A stretch of 64,000 nucleotides of DNA from Terriglobus albidus (GTDB lineage: Bacteria > Acidobacteriota > Terriglobia > Terriglobales > Acidobacteriaceae), in NCBI RefSeq assembly GCF_025685425.1, contig NZ_JAGTAS010000055.1, positions 1 to 64,000 of the forward strand. The letters are read 5' to 3'. Position numbers and translations under genes: made by a program. The notes under the pieces are model-generated. The model had not been told where the DNA came from. It saw nothing but the letters and a program-made list of their open reading frames with translations, and searched no databases. The first letter of the stretch is position 1; each line of letters begins with the position of its first letter. Shown one piece after another: positions 8,320-17,669 of this stretch.

Positions 8320-9897
8320 TCAAGACCAGTATTGCCGGTCGAGTGTGCGATATTGGATCGCCTCGGCGATGTGTGGCACACCGATCTGTGCTTCACCAGA
8401 CAGATCGGCAATTGTCCGGGCGACCTTGAGAATGCGGTCATGCGCACGCGCGCTAAGTCCCTGCTGCTGCATGGCGCGCTCCAGAAGACGTTCAGCGTCC
8501 GAGGCAAGCTCGCAGTGCAGGCGAATCTGCTGCGTTGACATCTGGGCATTCGCGAAAATCCTGCGGCCGCGTTTGGCACCTTCGGGCGCCAGAGCAAAGC
8601 GTTCATGTTGCCGCCGGCGCGCCTCGAGCACCCGAGCCCGGATCTCCTTTGAACCTTCCGCCGCCGCTCCCGACCGCAGCTCCTTATATTGCACCGCCGG
8701 AACCTCGATGTGGATGTCGATGCGGTCCAGTAGCGGGCCGGAGACCTTGGAGACATACCGCTGGATCATCGGAGGCGTGCACATACATTCGCGGCTCTTG
8801 TCATTGAAGTAGCCGCAGGGGCATGGATTCATCGCAGCAATCAACATGAACCGTGCCGGAAAGCTCAAACTCATGGAAGCCCGCGAGATGGTCACCGTGC
8901 CATCCTCGAGCGGTTGGCGCATCACCTCCAGCACATTCCGCGGGAACTCCGGCAGTTCGTCCAGGAAGAGAACGCCGTTATGCGCCAGTGATACCTCTCC
9001 CGGACGTGGCACAGCTCCACCGCCGATCAGACCGGCATCACTGACGGTGTGGTGAGGAGAACGGAAGGGGCGATGTGTCACCAGACCCGTCTCGGCATTC
9101 AACACGCCTGCAACCGAATGGATCTTGGTTGTCTCCAGTGCTTCTTCAAACATCAACGGAGCCAGGACCGACGGGAATCGCTTTGCCAGCATCGTCTTGC
9201 CGCTGCCCGGAGGCCCGATCATCAGCACGTTGTGGCCACCGGCGGCGGCAACTTCCAAAGCGCGCTTAGCCGTATGCTGACCGCGAACGTCGGAGAAGTC
9301 CGGCACCGCCTCCTGAATCTCATCCAGCAGCGTGCTCCTATCCAGTTGTATCGGAGCGATGGTCTCCTGACCGGTGGCAATGCCGTTGATCAGTTCCCTT
9401 ACCTCAATCAGGCTCCGCACCGGATACACCATGAGACCATCAACGACGGCAGCCTCGCGCGCATTCACGGTTGGCACCACCAGCCGCTTCACGCCTTTTT
9501 GTCGTGCAGCAACAGCTACGGGAAGAATGCCCTGCACGGCACGGACCGTACCATCTAGTCCAAGCTCTCCTAGAAAGAGAAACTCCGTAAGATCCAGCGG
9601 CTGCAATGCGCCATACGCGCCGAGGATACCGAGAGCGATCGGTAGATCAAAACCCGAACCTTCCTTGCGAATATCTGCGGGAGCGAGGTTGATGGTGATG
9701 CGCACGGGAGGCATGTCGAAGCCGGAGTTGCGGATAGCGCTGCGTACACGATCACGACTTTCTTTCACGGCTGCATCGGGCAGGCCGACGGTCGAGAAGC
9801 TCTCCGCATCTCGGACCACTGTGGAAAAGTCAACCTCGACATCAATCAAATGAGCGTCGATACCGTAAACGGCAGCACTACGAGTCTTAAAGAGCAT
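8320..9897 (-). CDS. comM: ComM/YifB family Mg-chelatase-like ATPase
   Basis: This is a 525-aa AAA+ protein of the YifB/ComM family. ComM is a hexameric branch-migration helicase that helps integrate DNA during natural transformation. Residues 1-170 have the Lon-protease-like N-terminal fold ([18 protein letters not shown]). The AAA+ core starts with Walker [11 protein letters not shown] near 227-235. It continues through [17 protein letters not shown] and FLDELPEF (Walker B), and [17 protein letters not shown] gives the arginine-finger and sensor region. A conserved Cys-rich loop (NPCPCGY, then C-M-C) is present. The start [10 protein letters not shown] at 9897 is typical of the family; the frame is open further upstream to 10017. 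The gene is divergent from the HEAT-repeat gene. Confidence 0.93.
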   Translation of the reverse strand: MLFKTRSAAVYGIDAHLIDVEVDFSTVVRDAESFSTVGLPDAAVKESRDRVRSAIRNSGFDMPPVRITINLAPADIRKEGSGFDLPIALGILGAYGALQPLDLTEFLFLGELGLDGTVRAVQGILPVAVAARQKGVKRLVVPTVNAREAAVVDGLMVYPVRSLIEVRELINGIATGQETIAPIQLDRSTLLDEIQEAVPDFSDVRGQHTAKRALEVAAAGGHNVLMIGPPGSGKTMLAKRFPSVLAPLMFEEALETTKIHSVAGVLNAETGLVTHRPFRSPHHTVSDAGLIGGGAVPRPGEVSLAHNGVLFLDELPEFPRNVLEVMRQPLEDGTVTISRASMSLSFPARFMLIAAMNPCPCGYFNDKSRECMCTPPMIQRYVSKVSGPLLDRIDIHIEVPAVQYKELRSGAAAEGSKEIRARVLEARRRQHERFALAPEGAKRGRRIFANAQMSTQQIRLHCELASDAERLLERAMQQQGLSARAHDRILKVARTIADLSGEAQIGVPHIAEAIQYRTLDRQYWS

Positions 9898-10003
9898 GTA
9901 AACCTGTGTTTCGCCAAGGCAGTAAATTCTTCCGACTATAGCATCCAACCAAATAGTAAAACGCTGCAGGACTCTCCCCGCTGCAAGCGCCGGAAAGACA
10001 AAC

Positions 10004-10942
10004 ATGAAGGCATACACTTCTCCTTTGCGTCGGTCGCTGCATCTTCTTGCCTGGGTCGGCGGACTGATCGTCTTATTTCTCTGTATTCACGCGGTTGCGC
10101 CTGCGGAGATGCGACGTTCCGCAGAGGATGCAACTCCCGAACCGCCGAAGGCAACGCCCTCCCAGATCAATACGGATGCATGGAACATTCTGAACAGAGA
10201 GGCCTCCGAAAAGAAGACCGATACGCTCGTGATCGTCGTCGCTGCGCTTGGCGATCTTGGCGGAGAACCGAAGGCACAGAAGATGCTGCTGGAGGCGATC
10301 GGCAGCTCCGACCAGGACATACGCATGGCTGCGATCGCCGCCATGGGACAGACCAAGAATCCCATGTTCGTACCAACGTTGCGTAAACTGCTGGACGATC
10401 CCAAACCACAGATCGCGTTTGCCGCCGCGACCACGCTGTGGAGCATGGGAGACCACTCTGGACAAGATCTTCTTGTCGCTGTCGTTGAAGGCGATCGCAA
10501 AGGAAATGCGGGCGTACTAGGCGGAGCGATCCATCAGGCCAATAAAGACTTGCACTCCCCTACTGAACTCGCAAAGATGACGGCCCCCTTCGTCCTTGGG
10601 CCTTTCGGTATCGGCATCGCGGCTTACAACTACCTGCACAAGGCAGGCGGAGACAGCCCGCGTGTGATTGCGACTGAACTGATCGCACAGGACAAGACTC
10701 TGGAGGTCCGCAAAGAACTGGTTGATGCACTTGAAGATAAAGATCAGGAAGTACGGTTGACTGCGGCGCGCATGCTTGGCGACTTTCAGGATCCGGATCT
10801 CGCGGAGAATCTCATCCCTATGTTTCTCGACAGCAAACCGGCGGTACGGATCACGGCTGCGGCAGCAGCCATTCGCCTGACGTCAGTACGTACTTCCGCG
10901 CCGATTGCTCCGAAGCACAAGAGCAAGACGGTAAAGCGCTAG
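10004..10942 (+). CDS. Exported HEAT-repeat protein
   Basis: This 312-aa protein has an N-terminal hydrophobic segment (about residues 12-33), so it is either exported or anchored by one helix. Two blocks of HEAT-like repeats follow: about 65-180 ([41 protein letters not shown]) and about 225-300 ([40 protein letters not shown]). HEAT repeats are protein-binding scaffolds; no catalytic motif is visible. A hydrophobic stretch lies near residues 190-205. The C-terminus is Lys-rich. The stop codon TAG is the first part of a TAGGGCGTGTCATC motif that recurs elsewhere, and an intrinsic terminator follows. Confidence 0.8.
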   Translation: MKAYTSPLRRSLHLLAWVGGLIVLFLCIHAVAPAEMRRSAEDATPEPPKATPSQINTDAWNILNREASEKKTDTLVIVVAALGDLGGEPKAQKMLLEAIGSSDQDIRMAAIAAMGQTKNPMFVPTLRKLLDDPKPQIAFAAATTLWSMGDHSGQDLLVAVVEGDRKGNAGVLGGAIHQANKDLHSPTELAKMTAPFVLGPFGIGIAAYNYLHKAGGDSPRVIATELIAQDKTLEVRKELVDALEDKDQEVRLTAARMLGDFQDPDLAENLIPMFLDSKPAVRITAAAAAIRLTSVRTSAPIAPKHKSKTVKR

Positions 10943-10963
10943 GGCGTGTCATCGATGTACTCT

Positions 10964-10992
10964 GAAAGGCAGAGCCGGCGGCTCTGCCTTTC
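10964..10992 (+). terminator. Intrinsic terminator after HEAT-repeat gene
   Basis: This is a perfect 13-bp stem (GAAAGGCAGAGCC with GGCTCTGCCTTTC) with a 3-nt loop, starting 22 bp past the stop codon. The T-run is short and lies inside the stem arm. Confidence 0.75.
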
Positions 10993-11022
10993 TGCATTGG
11001 AACGGCCGGCCAGTGAACGACC

Positions 11023-12408
11023 GTGAATACTTCTCTCTTTGAGCTCTTCAAGATCGGCATCGGCCCCTCGTCATCACACACAGTCGGTCCCATGCGTGCG
11101 GCGCTGCAATTCACGCAACATCTGCGGCAGGCCGGTCTGCTCTCGCAAACCAGCCGGGTCTCTGTGGAGCTCTTCGGTTCCCTGGCGCTTACTGGACATG
11201 GACACGGCAGCGATAAAGCGATCGTGCTCGGCCTCTCGGGCGAAGCTCCAGATCAGGTAACACCCGAGACCATCGAGCGGGTCCTTACTGACTGGCAGAC
11301 AGATGGCCGCATCCAACTGGCGGCGGACCATGCCGTGACGCTGCGTGAAGGAGAGGAGCTTCTTTTTCGTCGCGACCAGATGTATCCCGATCCAGCAGTT
11401 CCCTCTCATCCGAATGGCATGCGGTTCACGGCATTTGGTGAGGACGGCAATACGCTGCATCAGGAGACGATCTTTTCGATCGGCGGTGGCTTCGTGGTGC
11501 AGGCAGAGGATTTCGGACGGCAAAGTGCTGTCGCAGCGCGTAATGTACCGTATCCGTTTCACTCGGCGGCTGAACTGCTGCAGATTACCGCGCAACATAG
11601 TCTGACGATTGCCCAAGCCGTGATGGCAAACGAGGTTGCACTCGCCGGCAGTGAAGCGGTGGTGCGGGAAGGTATTCTCGCCATCTGGAAGGTGATGCAG
11701 GAGTGCACGGAGAAAGGCATCACGACGGAAGGCATTCTTCCTGGCGGTCTTAATGTGCGGCGGCGCGCTCCCAGACTCGCGACCCGTCTGCGCGCTGAGG
11801 GCAGTAAAGATCCGCTGGCTCCAATGGACTGGGTCACGGTCTATGCCATGGCGGTCAATGAAGAAAATGCCGCGGGCGGGCGCGTGGTCACCGCACCGAC
11901 AAACGGAGCGGCGGGTATTATCCCTGCGGTCGCACACTACTACCTGAACTTCATTCCGGATGCGGACGTCGAAGGTATTCTGCGTTACTTCCTCACATCA
12001 GCCGCTATCGGTGTGTTGTACAAGGAGAACGCATCCATCTCCGGCGCCGAAGTGGGATGCCAGGGCGAAGTAGGTGTTGCCTGCAGCATGGCGGCAGGCG
12101 GACTCGTCGCCGCCTTGCATGGCAGCAACGACCAGGTGGAACACGCCGCGGAGATCGCCATGGAGCACAATCTCGGCATGACATGCGATCCCATTGGCGG
12201 CCTCGTACAGATTCCATGCATTGAACGCAATGCGATGGGAGCCGTAAAGGCAGTGAATGCTTCACGCATGGCAATGCATGAAACAGAGGGCCACAAAGTA
12301 TCACTCGATCAGGTGATCAAGACGATGTATCAGACAGGTCTCGACATGCAATCGCGCTATAAAGAGACCTCTCTCGCAGGTCTTGCATTGAATGTCATCG
12401 AATGTTGA
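11023..12408 (+). CDS. sdaA: L-serine ammonia-lyase (iron-sulfur type)
   Basis: This enzyme deaminates L-serine to pyruvate and ammonia using a [4Fe-4S] cluster, in the cytosol. It is the single-chain form (461 aa). The N-terminal beta domain begins [21 protein letters not shown], where the SSSHT motif is typical. The C-terminal alpha domain has the cysteines expected for the cluster in [16 protein letters not shown] and QIPCIERN. The start is a GTG at 11023, which places the family's usual N-terminus directly at the start. It is a single gene between two predicted terminator or promoter regions. Confidence 0.95.
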   Translation: MNTSLFELFKIGIGPSSSHTVGPMRAALQFTQHLRQAGLLSQTSRVSVELFGSLALTGHGHGSDKAIVLGLSGEAPDQVTPETIERVLTDWQTDGRIQLAADHAVTLREGEELLFRRDQMYPDPAVPSHPNGMRFTAFGEDGNTLHQETIFSIGGGFVVQAEDFGRQSAVAARNVPYPFHSAAELLQITAQHSLTIAQAVMANEVALAGSEAVVREGILAIWKVMQECTEKGITTEGILPGGLNVRRRAPRLATRLRAEGSKDPLAPMDWVTVYAMAVNEENAAGGRVVTAPTNGAAGIIPAVAHYYLNFIPDADVEGILRYFLTSAAIGVLYKENASISGAEVGCQGEVGVACSMAAGGLVAALHGSNDQVEHAAEIAMEHNLGMTCDPIGGLVQIPCIERNAMGAVKAVNASRMAMHETEGHKVSLDQVIKTMYQTGLDMQSRYKETSLAGLALNVIEC

Positions 12409-12441
12409 GACACCTTCTCGTTCCCGTCGTGACAAACTTCA

Positions 12442-12509
12442 TTGCAACTTTCTTCACTTTTCTCTTGACACAGTTTTTTCAGACTTCTATACATTCCCTA
12501 GTTGCAACT
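12442..12509 (+). promoter_or_regulatory. Near-consensus promoter flanked by TTGCAACT boxes
   Basis: TTGACA (12465-12470) and TATACA (12488-12493) are separated by 17 bp, close to the sigma-70 ideal. Two identical TTGCAACT boxes (12442-12449 and 12502-12509) bracket it, 60 bp apart. The second, as GTTGCAAC, is a perfect palindrome at the expected transcription start. They may be operator sites. Confidence 0.6.
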
Positions 12510-12616
12510 CAGCACCGCTGACTGCAGCAGGGAGAATAGAGAGGCGACAAGAACGGCGAAAAAGAAGACCGCCGGGAGTCAGCTTCCCAACCTAAGGCAA
12601 CAAACAAGGCAACACA

Positions 12617-12644
12617 TGTGGGGAGCGCGACAGCGCTCCCCACA
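12617..12644 (+). terminator. Perfect hairpin in rsmE leader
   Basis: A 12-bp perfect stem, TGTGGGGAGCGC with GCGCTCCCCACA, closes on GACA and is followed by GTGTTT. It ends 19 bp before the rsmE start, about 115 nt after the promoter. It could be an attenuator, the end of a small RNA, or a repeat. Confidence 0.5.
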
Positions 12645-12662
12645 GTGTTTAAGCTGGATGTG

Positions 12663-13373
12663 ATGACACGACGCCGCTGGATTGCCGATCGATGGAATGA
12701 CGAACGAACCTCTGCTTCCCTGCTTGGAGACCAAGCGCAACACCTCGCACGAGTGTTGCGCGCCGAGGTCGGTCAGACCTTTGACGTCGTTGCAGGTGGC
12801 TTTCTGCATCGCGCTACTGTAACGATTGTCGGCGAAGACGAGGTTCGTTTCGATCTGCACGAAGAGCAGGAGATCGACCACGCGCTTCCGGTACATCTGC
12901 TGCTGGCGGTCTTCAAGTTCGACCGCATGGAGTGGGCGATCGAAAAAGCGACGGAGCTCGGTGTCGAACGCATGACTCCCATCCTGGCTCGACGCACAGA
13001 GAAACACCTGGCGCAAGCTGCGGCCAAGCGCGTCGAGCGCTGGCGCCGTATCGCGCTTGAAGCGAGTAAGCAGTCGCGCCGCGCATCCGTGCCGGAGATC
13101 AGCGATCCCGTAACGTTGAAGTCCGCTCTGGGTAAGGAAACCTCCGCGGTCAGAATCCTGCTCTCGGAGACTGAACAGCAAACCACTATCGCGTCCGCAC
13201 TTCTGAAAGACGAGGTGACCGCGCTCGCTATCGGTCCCGAAGGTGGATGGACGCCTGAGGAGATGGCGCTCTTCCAGCAACATACCTGGACGCCGGTGAC
13301 CATCGGCCCCAGAATTCTGCGGGCAGAGACAGCTGCAATTGCGGCGCTGGCGATCGCCGGAGCTTTCCTATAG
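12663..13373 (+). CDS. rsmE: 16S rRNA m3U1498 methyltransferase RsmE
   Basis: RsmE methylates N3 of U1498 in 16S rRNA with S-adenosylmethionine, during or after 30S assembly. The 236-aa protein has the N-terminal PUA-like domain (HLARVLRAEVGQTFDV) and the C-terminal SPOUT knot, with AIGPEGGWTPEE near residues 187-199 and the signature IGPRILRAETA near 216-226. The ATG at 12663 gives the usual length and start (MTRRRW). An in-frame GTG at 12618 lies inside a perfect hairpin and is unlikely. A strong promoter is visible about 170 bp upstream. The gene is convergent with dnaJ. Confidence 0.95.
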   Translation: MTRRRWIADRWNDERTSASLLGDQAQHLARVLRAEVGQTFDVVAGGFLHRATVTIVGEDEVRFDLHEEQEIDHALPVHLLLAVFKFDRMEWAIEKATELGVERMTPILARRTEKHLAQAAAKRVERWRRIALEASKQSRRASVPEISDPVTLKSALGKETSAVRILLSETEQQTTIASALLKDEVTALAIGPEGGWTPEEMALFQQHTWTPVTIGPRILRAETAAIAALAIAGAFL

Positions 13374-13384
13374 GGCAAAGATGA

Positions 13385-13407
13385 AGGCGCGACCTCTGGT
13401 CGCGCCT
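13385..13407. terminator. Bidirectional terminator rsmE/dnaJ
   Basis: A 10-bp perfect stem AGGCGCGACC/GGTCGCGCCT with a 3-nt loop lies between the two convergent stop codons. No long T-tract follows on either strand. Confidence 0.6.
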
Positions 13408-13434
13408 GAAAGCTGATCGAAAGATTCCCGATCG

Positions 13435-14577
13435 CTAGCTGAACATATCCTTCATCTTGTCGAAGATGCCCCGTCCATGTGGTTCATTTTCAATCGACAT
13501 GCTCTCGCTGAGCTGCTCCAGAAGTTCACGCTGCTGTTTGCTGAGCTTGGTCGGTGTCTGCACCCGGATCTCCACCAGCAGATCGCCTTTGCCGCCGGCA
13601 TTGAGATGAGGCACACCCTTGCCCTTGAGTTTGATAACCTTGCCACTCTGCGTGCCCTCAGGAATCTTGATGGTTGCCGGACCTTCGAGCGTCGGAACTT
13701 CCAGCTCCGCGCCGAGAGCCGCCTGTGGGAACGAGACGGGCATGGAGCAGTGCAGGTCATCGCCATCACGCTCGAAGAACGCATGTGCCTTCACCGTAAG
13801 TACAACGTACAGATCGCCTGATGGTCCGCCGAAACGTCCCGCCTCACCTTCACCGCCATACCGGATGCGCGTGCCGTCCTCGACGCCTGCAGGGACCTTC
13901 ACCAGGATGACGTGATCGCGCTGCACACGGCTTTCGCCGCGGCAGGTCGGACACGGATCCACAATCAGTGTTCCGGTGCCCTGGCACGAGGTGCAGGTAC
14001 GCGCGATGGAGAAGAACCCCTGCTGCATCCGCACCTGTCCACGACCGCCGCAGTGCGGGCACGTGATGGGCTGCTTGCCTTTCGCCGCGCCGCTGCCGTG
14101 GCAGTCTTCGCAGACTTCCATGCGGCGGATCTTGATCTCCTGCTCTTTGCCGAAGGCGGCATCCTCGAACTCGATCTTGAGGTCGTAGCGAAGATCGCGT
14201 CCACGCTGCTCTCGCGTTGGGCGGCTGCCGCCACGCCCTCCACCGAACATCTCGCCAAAGAGGTCTCCAAAGATATCGCCGAGATCCTGCGCATCGCCGA
14301 ACGGGCTGCCGGTGAATCCGCCGCCAGCACCCGCACCGCTGACACCGGCATGACCGAAGCGGTCATAGGCAGCACGCTTATTCGGGTCGCTGAGCACCTG
14401 GTATGCCTCGCTGCAGGCCTTGAAGCGTTCTTCCGCATCCGCATTGTCTGGGTTGCGGTCGGGGTGATATTTCAGCGCCATCTTGCGATAGGCCGCTTTC
14501 AGTTCTGCATCTGTTGCTGTCCGCGATACTTCCAGGACTTCGTAGTAATCAATCTTCACGTTGGCCGTCGCACTCAT
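13435..14577 (-). CDS. dnaJ: Chaperone protein DnaJ
   Basis: DnaJ is the Hsp40 co-chaperone that delivers unfolded clients to DnaK and stimulates its ATPase. All canonical parts are present in 380 aa: the J domain with HPD at 38-40, a Gly/Phe-rich region (about 75-130), and four CxxCxGxG-type zinc motifs ([32 protein letters not shown]) near 150-215. The two C-terminal substrate-binding barrels complete it. The last zinc motif ends in E-S rather than G-x-G. It is the last gene of hrcA-grpE-dnaJ and is separated from grpE by a mobile-like repeat. The dnaK gene is not in the window. Confidence 0.97.
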   Translation of the reverse strand: MSATANVKIDYYEVLEVSRTATDAELKAAYRKMALKYHPDRNPDNADAEERFKACSEAYQVLSDPNKRAAYDRFGHAGVSGAGAGGGFTGSPFGDAQDLGDIFGDLFGEMFGGGRGGSRPTREQRGRDLRYDLKIEFEDAAFGKEQEIKIRRMEVCEDCHGSGAAKGKQPITCPHCGGRGQVRMQQGFFSIARTCTSCQGTGTLIVDPCPTCRGESRVQRDHVILVKVPAGVEDGTRIRYGGEGEAGRFGGPSGDLYVVLTVKAHAFFERDGDDLHCSMPVSFPQAALGAELEVPTLEGPATIKIPEGTQSGKVIKLKGKGVPHLNAGGKGDLLVEIRVQTPTKLSKQQRELLEQLSESMSIENEPHGRGIFDKMKDMFS

Positions 14578-14601
14578 CCGTACTGCATCCCTGCAAGATT
14601 G

Positions 14602-14719
14602 TTAGAGCAATTCTCCTAATACTGTAGCTCTGGATAAATCTGCGAATGCCGTTTTCTTTACCGGAAAACGGCGCAAACAGCCCAGACTCCGCTCCACGCC
14701 TTTAGGAGACTTGCTCTAG
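14602..14719. repeat. TAGAGCA-type inverted-repeat element, copy A
   Basis: This element of about 118 bp has imperfect terminal inverted repeats: TTAGAGCAATTCTCCTAA at one end and the complement of CTAGAGCAAGTCTCCTAA at the other. A central hairpin is built on GCCGTTTTC/GAAAACGGC. It sits between grpE and dnaJ, and its outer CTAG overlaps the grpE stop codon. Confidence 0.85.
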
Positions 14720-15246
14720 TCGTTTACCTGCGCATGGTTAACGGCGATCTTTACCATCGCCGGGCGCAGCAGTTTATCTTTGATGCGGTATCCGCGCCGC
14801 ACTTCCTCAAGTACCTGATGATCGGGATACTCGGAAGTTTCAATCGATCCCAAAGCCTCATGGAAGCGAGGGTCAAACTGCGCTCCGACGGTCTCAACCG
14901 GGGTAACGCCCAGCGCCTTCAACGCCTCTTCCATCTGCTTCAGAATCAACTCGACACCGGAACGAAGCTGCTCCGCGCTTCCCTGCGACTTCAGCGCAAG
15001 CTGGAAGTTATCCAGCACCGGCAGAAAATGTTCCACGGCGTTCGAGACGGCATAGTCGCGGAACTCCGAACGCTCTTTGGCTTCACGCTTGCGGAAATTA
15101 TCGAACTCCGCCTGCAGCCGCGCAAGGCGATCTACGAGGCTGTCACGCTCAGCCTTCAATGTCTCCAGCTCGGCCGCCATAGCGGCTTCGGTTCCTTCCA
15201 CCGGAGCAGCAACTGCCTGCTCCTGCATCTCAGTTTCTTGACTCAT
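14716..15246 (-). CDS. grpE: Nucleotide exchange factor GrpE
   Basis: GrpE is the dimeric exchange factor that releases ADP from DnaK. The 176-aa protein has a long N-terminal coiled-coil (about 28-75, LETLKAERDSLVDRLARLQAE and then FDNFRKREAKE). A C-terminal beta domain carries the family signature near GVTPVETVGAQFDPRFHEALG and the Y-R-I-K-D-K-L-L-R-P-A-M-V-K-I motif. The ATG at 15246 (MSQETEMQEQ) was chosen over an in-frame start 7 codons upstream. Its TAG stop lies inside the terminal repeat of the adjacent element, so the last codons may have been reshaped by the insertion. Confidence 0.95.
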   Translation of the reverse strand: MSQETEMQEQAVAAPVEGTEAAMAAELETLKAERDSLVDRLARLQAEFDNFRKREAKERSEFRDYAVSNAVEHFLPVLDNFQLALKSQGSAEQLRSGVELILKQMEEALKALGVTPVETVGAQFDPRFHEALGSIETSEYPDHQVLEEVRRGYRIKDKLLRPAMVKIAVNHAQVND

Positions 15247-15280
15247 ATTCCTGAAAATCCTTCTCATCTATTCTCTCGCA

Positions 15281-16378
15281 TCAGGGCAACTCTGTGGTGC
15301 CGCCGGTGTGGAGCATCCGGTTGAAGAGATGTGCGACGTAGCTGACGGCACCCATCGTCTGGTCGTAACGCATTCGTTGGGGTCCGATGACAGCCAGCGC
15401 TCCCCGGGTTTCCCCGGCTACCGATGCAGGAGCGGCTACCAGGACCAGCCCCTCCATTCCGGGAGCATGCTCTTCGAGATCGAAGACGACGCGAACGCTC
15501 TTCTGCTGCGCGTCGATATAGGCATTCAACAGATCGATCAACCGTTGTTTGGTCTCGAGCGCCTGCATCATGGCGCGCAGGCGATCTCTGTCCGCATGGC
15601 TGGCCACCAGATTGGCGACGCCGTCCACGTATACGGTCTGTATCACCGCCTCTCCGGAAGGCAGTGCCTGCCCCCAGAGTTCTTTCACGCGCTCGAGAAG
15701 CTGGTGGTATTCGCTGCGCTCGCTTTCAATGCGCAGTGCCAGCTCTTCTCGAATGGCATCGAGCGTCCATCCGCGAAAGTTTTCATTCAGATAGCTCGCC
15801 GCGATCTCCAGGTCGGTGACGGCAAGATCGTGACTTAAGGTCAGCATACGATCGCGCACGACGCCCGGCCGGGTTACGACGACCGCCATCACCCGGCCGG
15901 TTCCCAGCCGGGAGAAATAGATGTGTTCCAACTGGTCGCTGATGCGCGCGCTGGCAAATGCAATACCGACACCACTGGTGAGCGCTGCAAGAACCCGGCT
16001 GGTGCGTTCCAGAAAGTTCTGGGGATTGTCAGCTCCCTGCAACTGCTGATCGATCGCAAAACGCGACTGCTCCAGCAAGGTCGCTTGGTCAGAACGGATG
16101 CGCTCGACATAGACACGGAAACCAGAGGCAGTAGGAATGCGCCCAGCAGATGTATGCGGCTGCTCCAACAGGCCCTCATCCGAGAGGTCGGCCATCAGAT
16201 TGCGGATGGTTGCGGAGCTCAGCCCTGCGATCTCGCCGATGGCATTTCGCACAACGGCCTGGGACGATACGGGTTCGCCCGATGAAACATACTCTTCCAC
16301 GATGGCCGTAAGTACGGCCAGCTTGCGCAGAGAGAGGTTTGCAGTCACACCCTGCCCCATATCTCTATTGTGAACCAT
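15281..16378 (-). CDS. hrcA: Heat-inducible transcription repressor HrcA
   Basis: HrcA is a winged-helix repressor that normally binds CIRCE operators and is kept active by GroEL. The 365-aa protein has the N-terminal wHTH (VLTAIVEEYVSSGEPVSS then SSATIRNLMADLSDEGLLEQPHTSAGRIPT, about 19-75), a linker with a possible GAF-like core, and a C-terminal segment ending IGPQRMRYDQTMGAVSYVAHLFNRML. It is the first gene of hrcA-grpE-dnaJ. I see no CIRCE inverted repeat (TTAGCACTC-N9-GAGTGCTAA) in the 300 bp upstream, so control may differ here. The start may instead be the ATG 6 codons later (16,360). Confidence 0.95.
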   Translation of the reverse strand: MVHNRDMGQGVTANLSLRKLAVLTAIVEEYVSSGEPVSSQAVVRNAIGEIAGLSSATIRNLMADLSDEGLLEQPHTSAGRIPTASGFRVYVERIRSDQATLLEQSRFAIDQQLQGADNPQNFLERTSRVLAALTSGVGIAFASARISDQLEHIYFSRLGTGRVMAVVVTRPGVVRDRMLTLSHDLAVTDLEIAASYLNENFRGWTLDAIREELALRIESERSEYHQLLERVKELWGQALPSGEAVIQTVYVDGVANLVASHADRDRLRAMMQALETKQRLIDLLNAYIDAQQKSVRVVFDLEEHAPGMEGLVLVAAPASVAGETRGALAVIGPQRMRYDQTMGAVSYVAHLFNRMLHTGGTTELP

Positions 16379-16439
16379 TCCGGAGAGATAGCTCCACCGG
16401 AAAAAACTGGTCCCGGTGATTCACTCTCTGTAAAGCCTT

Positions 16440-16660
16440 TACATGCTGTGGTTTGAAGCTCGTTCTTGATTGAGCCGATAAAACCGTGGGCTAACAGCCT
16501 GGCTTCAGCCCACGGTTTTAACCAGCCTGTAAGCTGGCCGGCCCCGATGCTTCCACCGGTTCGAGCTTCGCTCGAATGGTTCACCCCAGCGAACAAGTTC
16601 GCTGGGGACCCCGAATGTCCCACATAAGCTTCGCGTATGTGGGGCCCCAGAGCATGGGCT
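16440..16660. repeat. Palindromic intergenic repeat, copy 2 (diverged)
   Basis: This run of inverted repeats includes CCGTGGGCT...AGCCCACGG (16,483-16,518), TTCGAGCTTCGCTCGAA, CCCAGCGAACAAGTTCGCTGGGG and CCCACATAAGCTTCGCGTATGTGGG. Several modules match those of the blocks at 4741 and 21,998. It fills the gap between hrcA and the Mrp gene and contains no plausible gene. Confidence 0.7.
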
Positions 16661-16682
16661 ATTCCGTATTCGTCGATATGCC

Positions 16683-17516
16683 TTAGGTGATCTCCAGCAC
16701 GTCGTCGGATTTGGCGCTGACCTCGGCGGCGCGTGCGATGACATTCCGGGCGATCTCATAGAAGCCCTTCGCACGTTCGGAAGTCTCGCCTCCGAGAGCC
16801 ACGGGAAGACCACGGTCTCCGCCGGAGCGAATCTCGGGATCGAGGTCGACGCTGCCGAGGAACGGCAGACCGAACTGCCGTGCTGTCTGCTCCGTGCCAC
16901 CGGCGCCGAAGATATCCAGCATGCTGCCATCGGGCATCCGCATCTGGCTCATGTTCTCTACCAAGCCGAGTACTTCCACGTTCACCTGGTGGAACATCTC
17001 CAATGCCTTACGCGCGTCCTGAAGCGCCACGCTGGAGCCGGTGGAAACCACGACAGCGCCGGTGAGAGGCACGGTCTGTACCAGTGAGATCACAACATCG
17101 CCGGTTCCCGGAGGCAGATCGACCACCAGGTAATCCAGCTCTCCCCACTCGACCTGCTGCAGGAACTGACGGATGATCTGGTGCAGCATCGGTCCGCGCA
17201 TCACCATCGGCTTGTCGCCGGGTGAGATGAGACCGATGGAGATGAACTTGACGCCGTGCGCCTGGATAGGCTCAATGCGGTTCTCACCAACTACGTTTGG
17301 CTGACGCTGTGTCCCGAGCATGATAGGTACGTTCGGGCCATAGATATCGGCATCCACCAGGCCGACACGATACCCAAGCTTCGCAAGCGCGATGGCCAGG
17401 TTGACACTGGTTGTGGTTTTTCCTACTCCGCCCTTACCGCTGCCGATGGCAATGACGTTGGCAATTCCAGGTAATCTTTGCGGGCCCTGAGGCGCGCCAT
17501 GTCCCATGTGTCCCAT
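16683..17516 (-). CDS. mrp: Mrp/ApbC-family P-loop ATPase lacking CxxC
   Basis: Mrp/ApbC/Nbp35 proteins are cytosolic P-loop dimers that assemble or carry [4Fe-4S] clusters. This 277-aa form has the deviant Walker A GSGKGGVGKTT (about 25-35), the switch sequences DADIYGPNVPIML and DLPPGTGD, and the family block GLVENMS. It lacks the N-terminal MIP18-like domain. It also lacks the C-terminal CxxC that binds the bridging cluster: the segment after VENMS reads QMRMPDGSM instead of containing cysteines. The ATG at 17,516 has GGGAG 8 nt upstream and is preferred over an upstream TTG. Residues 1-6 are Met/His/Gly-rich. Cluster carriage is therefore doubtful; a MinD-like role is possible. Confidence 0.88.
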   Translation of the reverse strand: MGHMGHGAPQGPQRLPGIANVIAIGSGKGGVGKTTTSVNLAIALAKLGYRVGLVDADIYGPNVPIMLGTQRQPNVVGENRIEPIQAHGVKFISIGLISPGDKPMVMRGPMLHQIIRQFLQQVEWGELDYLVVDLPPGTGDVVISLVQTVPLTGAVVVSTGSSVALQDARKALEMFHQVNVEVLGLVENMSQMRMPDGSMLDIFGAGGTEQTARQFGLPFLGSVDLDPEIRSGGDRGLPVALGGETSERAKGFYEIARNVIARAAEVSAKSDDVLEIT

Positions 17517-17551
17517 ATGGTTGACTCCCAAATCTCTTTCGGTTGCGGCGG

Positions 17552-17669
17552 TTAGAGCAATTCTCCTAAAGGTGTAGAGCAGAGTCTTAGCAGTTCGCGC
17601 CGTTTTCCTTCGAAGAAAACGGCATTCACCGATTTGTCCAACACTACAGTATTAGGAGAATTGCTCTAG
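17552..17669. repeat. TAGAGCA-type inverted-repeat element, copy B
   Basis: This is the same design as the element between grpE and dnaJ. TTAGAGCAATTCTCCTAA lies on the left and ATTAGGAGAATTGCTCTAG on the right, enclosing a GCCGTTTTC/GAAAACGGC hairpin, about 118 bp in all. Its right-hand CTAG supplies the TAG stop codon of the thioesterase gene. Confidence 0.9.

Noticed and set aside
16345-16623. Short open frame over the hrcA upstream region
   Set aside because: It is made of the palindromic repeat block and translates to repeat-derived sequence.
16379-16682. CIRCE operator upstream of hrcA
   Set aside because: No TTAGCACTC-N9-GAGTGCTAA or close variant was found; the palindromes present belong to the intergenic repeat family.
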